The translations under genes and the position numbers were made by a program. This document shows positions 45,635-64,000 of a stretch of 64,000 bases of DNA, piece after piece (within the stretch, counting starts at the first letter, position 1; each line of letters opens with the position of its first letter). The stretch comes from Adineta ricciae (lineage: Eukaryota; Rotifera; Eurotatoria; Adinetida; Adinetidae). The stretch lies in contig CAJNOJ010000106.1 of NCBI GenBank assembly GCA_905250025.1, positions 62,001-126,000 of the forward strand. The letters are read 5' to 3'. The notes beneath the pieces were generated by a model, which was given only the letters and a program-made list of their open reading frames with translations, had not been told where the DNA came from and searched no databases.

Positions 45635-46804
45635 ATGCCAACTCAAGAAAGACAAAATTCGACTTTTAATACATTTTTCAAAAAAAAAAGCTCTCAAGAT
45701 CCTTCAACCAAAGAAAGTCACCAATCGGTCAAACAACTGAAAATTCGCGTTGCCTTTGGCGTAATTCTTACATTGATTACTATTGTATTACAATGTGTGG
45801 CATTTTTTACACCGCATTGGAAAGAAGTGTCTGCGAAAAGTCAGTCGTTACAGGTCGGTAGTATTGATGCACTAATTCGAACTGAAGTCTTAGTATATTT
45901 CAATGCTGTTCATCGTTTCACTCGTCATTCATATGGTTTACTTCACCGATGTGAATATATTTCCAATAACGCGACAAAACTCATCAAACCTAATCTCGAT
46001 CCGAATAAACAAACGAAAATCTGTTCGAAGAACTTCCTACCTTCATTTGAGGACAATCAATTTGATCAATGTCATAGCTTAGAGTATTATCAATTCTGTT
46101 CGAAAGCGAATGAAAAACGATTTAATATTGACAATGATTATCTTCTCGCAACATTCGATATTCTCTCCAATTCTAAACAAACACGCGATCTATCATCATC
46201 GTGCGATTGTCATTATCCGGAATACGTTAACGCATGCCATATACTTCAATACTTTGCGCTAACATTTCTATTTTCGACGTCAATACTCTTTGGTATTTTT
46301 CCTTTTATTAAAACTTCACATAACCGTCTAAAAGTGAAATGTTTTGGTGTCCTATCATCGATCCTGGCAATGATATTCATGCTTACTATTCTACTCGTTG
46401 CACTCAACTATTTTCAATACGAACCTGCTGAATATGTCAAGGCCATCGAGAAACATTATCATGCAAGTCAAATTTATAAGTTATCTATTGATGCAAAAAC
46501 CGCACTTAATCACTTTCTTTCCAATATTCAAGTAGAAACTGGATACTCCACAATCATCGCATGGATTGCTTTTATTATGTCCATTATTGACGGGATTTTA
46601 ATCATGTTAACATGTAAGATACCAATAGATAGTCCGTTTATAGATGATCCCAATACACCCACAAATGCTGCCAAAAGTCAAGAATCGCAAGCAAGAAGAA
46701 GTCTATTACCAGATCACGACTTTGCTCCGATATTGCCACCCGAGATTGTGGTTAATAATTCTGACGAACACACATCTATTCCGCGTTCGTATTCGAAAGA
46801 ATAA
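45635..46804 (+). CDS. Claudin/PMP22-like tetraspan membrane protein
   Basis: A single 389-codon exon. A basic cytoplasmic N-terminus leads to TM1 (VAFGVILTLITIVLQCVAFF) and then TPHWKE, the extracellular-loop Trp seen in claudin-type tetraspans. A long first loop carries about seven cysteines (HRCEYIS, TKICSK, DQCHSLEYYQFCSKAN, SSCDCHYPEYVNACH). TM2 (LTFLFSTSILFGIFPF), TM3 (CFGVLSSILAMIFMLTILLV) and TM4 (TIIAWIAFIMSIIDGILIML) follow, and the tail is Ser/Pro-rich. The topology is claudin or PMP22-like, but the loop is longer and the W-GLW-C-C signature is not complete, so I call it claudin-like by shape only. Confidence 0.72.
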   Translation: MPTQERQNSTFNTFFKKKSSQDPSTKESHQSVKQLKIRVAFGVILTLITIVLQCVAFFTPHWKEVSAKSQSLQVGSIDALIRTEVLVYFNAVHRFTRHSYGLLHRCEYISNNATKLIKPNLDPNKQTKICSKNFLPSFEDNQFDQCHSLEYYQFCSKANEKRFNIDNDYLLATFDILSNSKQTRDLSSSCDCHYPEYVNACHILQYFALTFLFSTSILFGIFPFIKTSHNRLKVKCFGVLSSILAMIFMLTILLVALNYFQYEPAEYVKAIEKHYHASQIYKLSIDAKTALNHFLSNIQVETGYSTIIAWIAFIMSIIDGILIMLTCKIPIDSPFIDDPNTPTNAAKSQESQARRSLLPDHDFAPILPPEIVVNNSDEHTSIPRSYSKE

Positions 46805-46973
46805 CCTTTACAACAACTTCGTCTTTCTGACACAGTGTGAATCTTCTTTTCTTTCTTGTGTTAATCTTTCATTTGAAACTTTTAGAGAATTAGAAGTATT
46901 TCGTTTCCTTCGGACTGATCTTTTTATTCTCATTTACTGAATTTTATTTTCATGAATTCCCCAAAAAAACAAT

Positions 46974-46996
46974 AGAGAGAGAGAGAGAGAGAGAGA
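46974..46996. repeat. (GA)n microsatellite
   Basis: About eleven GA units just beyond the 3' end of the neuropeptide gene, which is read from the other strand. Confidence 0.85.
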
Positions 46997-47009
46997 TAGT
47001 ACGTGTTGT

Positions 47010-47598
47010 TCAATCAAATCGATAACGTTTGTCGAAACGATATCGTTTGTTAATACCATCGAAATCTGATCGTTTGTCGAAGCGATAGCGTTTATCGAAA
47101 CGATATCGTTTGTTAAATATTAACGAATGAGCATCCTCGTTGTCATGTTCATTGGATTCTAAACTATCGACTACTGCTGTAAGATCTTTCTTGTCAAATC
47201 GATAACGTTTGTTAAATTCGAGCGAATTGCCTTCAGAATTTACAGCAGAAGTTTCCGTACAAACGAATAACAGTTGACTGCCAATCTAGATGAAAAGAAG
47301 AGAAAAAGGACAAATTAAAACTAAACAGGATATAAAGAAACAATATCGGAAACTGTGACAAAAAATAATAAAGAATTGAGTTGGGGGCATCCGGTTCGAT
47401 TTTGTCCACTAAAGTGAATCTTTCTGCGAAGAAAATTATCATAGATCAATTCGAACACTAATTTGAGAAAGATCGCATCTTTATACATTACAGAGAAAAA
47501 TGGGGAATTTGCTTTTTAGCGAAACATGGAATGAGTTGTTGATTACTTACGATAACGATGGTGAAGAGAAAGAAGAAGTTGCTTTGGACGAGTGTCAT
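47010..47598 (-). CDS. Neuropeptide precursor with five YRFD copies
   Basis: Two exons (47598-47551 and 47285-47010, with a 265 bp intron) give exactly 108 codons with stop. Residues 1 to about 25 are a signal peptide (MTLVQSNFFFLFTIVI-IGSQ). Then come FNKR-YRFD-KK, an acidic spacer (DSLESNEHDNEDAHS) and, at the C-terminus, KR-YRFD-KR-YRFD-KR-SDFDGIN-KR-YRFD-KR-YRFD-stop. All five YRFD units are bounded by dibasic KR or KK sites typical of prohormone convertases, and the acidic spacer is usual in such precursors. No Gly precedes any cleavage site, so C-terminal amidation by the usual route is not expected. The products would be free-acid YRFD and perhaps SDFDGIN. The RF core recalls RFamide/RYamide peptides, but the ending is Asp. 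A secreted peptide hormone role is inferred from layout alone. Confidence 0.9.
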
Positions 47599-48244
47599 CT
47601 TGTTTCAAAGTATTCGAAAATTTGCGAAATAGAATGCCGAAGTCTGTCAGTTGGTTTAGATATGAACAGTAGACGATGATCGTCGATCTCTTTGTACCTC
47701 CTGATATTATTGTTCTCAATGTGAAACACTAACATAATAAAACAACAAAAATATATATATTACAAAGCTAAGAGAGAAAAGAAGAGAGAGCAACACGAGC
47801 ATTTTCCGATCTCTTTCTTTCTCTCTCTCTCTGATCGGAAAAAGACAGAAAGAGAAAATAAGAAGTTTCCGTTTATTTAATGTGTATTCTCTAATATAGT
47901 TTTCCAGTCAAATCATGAAACGATTAGTTCTATTGAATAGTCGTGTTCTAAGTTCGTCACATCTCATTAAACAATGTCATCATTTTTCACGCATGAATTT
48001 CTACTTAACTATTGAATGAAGACTAAGATATTCATTTTCAACAACAGTAGAGCATGGCAAATGACAATATATCACGAAATCTGCTCATGAAGATATGTTT
48101 TTTCTTTTACTCTACAATAAACATAACAATATAAATATTGCAAACATTCATAAATACGAAGAAAACCTCCGAAATCTTTTCAGAACCCAACAGCATCACA
48201 TCCAATGCGTTCGTTTTCATTAGATTTCCGTTAAGTAATATCTT
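47599..48244. other. Promoter side of neuropeptide gene
   Basis: About 650 bp upstream of the neuropeptide start on its strand, with a pyrimidine-rich CT tract at about 47810-47832. No clear TATA box. Nothing else was seen. Confidence 0.35.
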
Positions 48245-48715
48245 GTAACACAAAGCGACGGGAAAAATTCAAACCGATTTTCACCTGTGGTACCATTTGA
48301 AAAGACATGTTTCGATCTTTTCGTAAGCAAATGAATTTTTCAGAAGGCTTCGACTCTCGATGCAACATCGCGCAAGTATTGCATAGAATCGATGGAACAT
48401 TCTCGATAGTGAGGCATCTAAAAAGTATATTCAGGTAGTTGATAAACGATACACTCGGAAAGTTAGTATAAAAGGAAGAAAGCAACAACAACAGAAGAAA
48501 AGTACTCGAAAAGTAATAAGAAAATATTAGTTCCCGTCTCAACTAAGGAAGAAAGCTTTTGAACAAGGTTCGAGGATTATTTTTTCCTCCGGTTAACTAT
48601 CGATGGATGAGGCTAGCCCATCTCTGTCATGCATATTCAGTTACTCATTTCCGTGCTCAAGTTATCTTATTGATTTACTCTAGAGAAATGAAATTCTAGA
48701 TGTTTTAGTCGATAA
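48245..48715 (-). pseudogene. DYNC2H1: Decayed fragment of the DYNC2H1 gene
   Basis: Aligned by eye with the exon and intron at about 52010-52300, in the same orientation: tttcgatctttt against ctcgatctttt, gatgcaacatcgcgcaagta against gatacaatagcacgtaaata, tgaggcatctaaaa against tgaggcgtctaaaa, then in the intron gtataaaagga, aatattagttcc against aatattagtttc, tccggttaa, and tatcttattgatttactcta against catcttatcgatttactctg with agaaatgaaattctagatg. Both exon and intron are copied, so it is a DNA-level duplication of a C-terminal piece. Indels are many; it cannot code. It lies about 3 kb beyond the true 3' end of DYNC2H1. Confidence 0.8.
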
Positions 48716-49799
48716 AGATTATCAAAAACAGATCAAAGTGAAAAAGAACTAAACATTGTTCATATATGATTAGTGTTTGATGAAAATTACGAAAGACGTA
48801 TGGATAAAGAACTGTTTGAGAGCCTTGATGCTAGCATAGATATTATTGTATAGCTGAACACATATCGATTACTTAAAAAGAAACTATTTCCTCGCTATCA
48901 ACATTCTTGTCAATTGGTTCTACATATATTCCTCAATAATTACTTTTTATTTTAGGTTTTTACTACTCTGTTTCATACAAGTAGTGAGTGCGAGACGATA
49001 CATTTGAACGAAATGGTTCTCATATGCACGCTGTGAATAATATTATCTACGCAATATTGATTAAAGAGATGGTTTGAAACTAAATAGTACTAATGCAATA
49101 TCGTCTTAATGATCTTTACAAAGAATATAATATCAAATAAATTAAATTTTCTGATTTTCTGCAAGAACTTGCACATATTAGAGTGAAGAAAAACAAGAAA
49201 AGATTGTTTTTCTGTTTTATATTTAGGCACTATTTTTGTTCGTTTTGACTACAAGATACTTTTCCTGTTTCAGAAAGGTTAGACTATTCATTTTAAATAT
49301 CTTTTGGTCGGTTGATTGATTTTAATGAACTCTCTACATGCAAATAGATTTTATATTTCACCGATGAAAAGCAGAATCAGTGAGGATGATCATCGGTAGT
49401 AATGTACATATGATATGATGCACATGCAACATTGGATGAAGAATATTGAGTTCGATTTTCTATTCTCCACACTCAGATTATTTTATTTTCAGATAATTAA
49501 ATAGTTCTTGACGAATGCATGTCAATATTTTCAACATGTTCTTCTACTTTCTAGTGTACATTCATACACATCGATTGATGCATGAAAGTTGGTTGTCTCT
49601 TTCTCTGTGTATTTTTGAAATGTTATTTTGATTGATTTTATCAGTCATTTGCTTTTTCTCTAGAAAAAATCGTTATCTGCACGACACGATCTATATAAGA
49701 GAGGCAAACTAACAAAATTCTTCATCAAACCCTTCGTTCATAACTACTAGTCTCCGTCAACTCAATAGAGAAACATAACATATCCCTGAAAAATTATTA
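48716..49799. other. Intergenic, promoter of orphan gene at its end
   Basis: About 1.1 kb, AT-rich, with no recognisable gene. The last 110 bp carry the TATA box and 5' UTR of the next gene. Confidence 0.35.
49691..49699 (+). promoter_or_regulatory. TATA box of orphan gene
   Basis: tatataaga about 110 bp before the ATG at 49800. Position fits a start of transcription near 49725 and a short 5' UTR. Confidence 0.5.
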
Positions 49800-50220
49800 A
49801 TGTCTCACAGGTTAGCTTCTGTATGAATTGTCTACAAGGATGATCGAATGTTGTTTTAGAGCACATCGATGTGAAGGAATGTCAGCACAAATGGAGCCAG
49901 TCTTTGATAGATCTTCGAAAGTTGTTGTAATCAGTGGATCAGACGCTGAAACCAGACACAAGAAGATAGAACGATGGTTGAATAAACATTATCCTGGTCA
50001 TCAGCTCATACAAACGGCGAAAGTAAAACAAAACGATCGATTTTACTGTCGTAAGACGTTTCGCACATCCAAAGGACAAGTGAAAGCTGTTTATTTCGAT
50101 TTCACGAACTCTCTCAACAATAAGATAGGTACGACGAATAGAATGTTTGCTGGTGGAACTATGATTCGTATATGGGCACGACAGGGATCGCAACCGACAA
50201 GAACTGAACACTTCACATAG
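49800..50220 (+). CDS. Orphan basic 123-residue protein
   Basis: Two exons (49800-49810 and 49860-50220) join in phase to 124 codons with stop; the first exon codes only MSH and part of an Arg. The protein (DRSSKVVVISGSDAETRHKK, WLNKHYPGHQLIQTAKVKQN, DRFYCRKTFRTSKGQVKAVY, GGTMIRIWARQGSQ) is basic with an alternating beta-type pattern and no signal peptide. I recognise no family. The TATA box and the correct splice sites argue for a real gene. A small nucleic-acid or ligand-binding protein is only a guess. Confidence 0.68.
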
Positions 50221-51520
50221 TGCACGTCCTCACTACATACGTCGTTACTTTTACAATAAATAATTCCAAAAGTTTCGCTTCTCATCAAATATTCGAATGT
50301 AGTTCATTTTTATTAGATTATTGTAAAATAAAGACTTTTATTATGAAAATAGTTATTCTAGTAACACGCTGCATTTTCTATTTGTAAGCAGAACATTGAC
50401 AAGTCGGATGTATTCGGAAACGTTCACGAGGGATCCTCACTCTCAGGCCGTAGATGGTGCTGTGGCTCGAAAATTTACGAGTATAAAGTTTGCCAAGCTA
50501 AATAAAACGATCTGTTACCAAGAGCTCAGTAACACATTCACCAAGTCATGTGATCGTCACCTAAACATAAGCATTGAGTTAATGTATGATTTTAAAACTT
50601 TTGGTCGTGACTAATACTTTTTCATCCCTTGCGAACAAAGCTGAGACTCTGATTTGAATTTGTTTTTATTTTGTACATTTATGATATTCATTGAGCCAAA
50701 AAAAATTCTCTGGATATTTACATGGATTTTATACGATGTATTGAAAGCTCTATACACTTTAGTTACTTGTTAACTAGATCACTGACCTTTTTCGTGAATA
50801 TGATATTGATTGGACACATATAAAGTTCTTTATTAATGTAAAAGTCGGTAAAAAAACAGAACCACGTAGTTTTGAATATCAATGTCTTACTGTACCTCGT
50901 ATTTTCGTCGATCTATCTTTAGCAAATCAGGCATGTCTTGGCGACTTTGCAGTCAAACATTACTGAAAATGCAGTTTGCTTATAACACATGAATTCAGAG
51001 CGAAAAATGAATAGAACACTGTTTGATTTTTGCTGTTCGTAGTTGAGAAAGATAAGATGATGTTTTTTACCAGATTCTCGTCGTAATATCATCCGAGTAT
51101 GGTGTTTTGGGCTTTTAGAAGCAGTCTGAAAATCTCAGAAAAAACTAAGTTTAACATTGTTTTTATATTTCACAATACACAAACACAATCGAGACAGACT
51201 CTTTTCATTTTCTTTTCACAGTTCAGTTGGAACATTTAGTTTATTATTCGATGAAAAGAAAGTTCTATATTACCATGAGAAAAGGGTCAGATACTTTACG
51301 AGAGGAATGTGGATACACGTCTTGTGTTACTACTAAATTAAAAAAAGAACTATTATCTTTTTTAGAAACATTGATCTGTGTCGTGCATAATGGAACAGTG
51401 CCGAAATGAAATAGGTAGCAGAACCTTACTATATTCTCTGATTAAAATTTATTTTATTTGATAATAAACATAGTGACATAAGTCTTACAAACATTGATAA
51501 ATAGAGTTTGAGGTTTTTGT
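50221..51520. other. Intergenic, before the DYNC2H1 3' end
   Basis: About 1.3 kb. Short frames at 50396-50614 and 51227-51409 lack splice or family support. It probably contains the 3' ends of the flanking genes. Nothing else was seen. Confidence 0.35.

Positions 51521-64000
<12,480 letters not shown>

Overview
The window looks like nuclear DNA of a small invertebrate, most likely a rotifer and probably a bdelloid. The DNA is AT-rich and gene-dense. Genes are cut by many introns of about 45-70 bp with GT..AG ends. The proteins are clearly metazoan (afadin, Orai, Neverland/DAF-36, DYNC2H1, TMEM39, MEIOB). Several starts lie a few bases after a pyrimidine-rich AG, as expected if spliced leaders are added in trans, which is known in rotifers. 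No marker here proves the taxon; it is inferred from gene style.

Layout. 1-1657 (-): 5' part of an afadin/AF-6 gene with both Ras-association domains, running off the left edge. 2433-3393 (+): deoxynucleoside kinase, convergent with 3462-5659 (-), a MEIOB meiosis gene. 6082-7830 (-): unrecognised multi-exon gene. 8871-10103 (+): TMEM39. 10598-12301 (+): dynactin subunit 2; a decayed, intron-containing copy of it lies at about 19930-20575. 13348-18087 (+): large LDLa/EGF seven-transmembrane receptor with one in-frame TGA. 21777-22070 (+): tiny secreted His/Trp-rich peptide gene with a clear TATA box and a 5'UTR intron. 23906-25656 (-): proline-rich protein. 26153-33229 (-): a tight run of four genes (orphan, eIF3a, GatC, F-box/LRR) that could be a polycistron. 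33569-34406 (-): Orai. 34813-36848 (-): two-pore K+ channel homologue with non-canonical filters. 37568-39282 (+): Neverland/DAF-36 Rieske oxygenase. 42969-44198 (+): two-RRM protein. 45635-46804 (+): claudin-like tetraspan protein. 47010-47598 (-): neuropeptide precursor with five YRFD copies between Lys-Arg sites. 48245-48715: decayed fragment of the neighbouring dynein gene. 49800-50220 (+): orphan basic protein. 51521-64000 (-): cytoplasmic dynein-2 heavy chain DYNC2H1, open at the right edge.

The strongest observations are the YRFD precursor, the Orai channel with glutamates where human Orai1 has K87 and R91, a K2P homologue with neither filter canonical, MEIOB in a lineage long called ameiotic, and candidate trans-spliced gene clusters. 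Exon joins given for the dNK, DCTN2, Neverland, RRM, Orai, neuropeptide, small secreted peptide and orphan 49800 genes were checked by hand and sum to open frames; those for the other split genes are partly approximate. No transposon, virus-like element, tRNA, rRNA or CRISPR array was identified.
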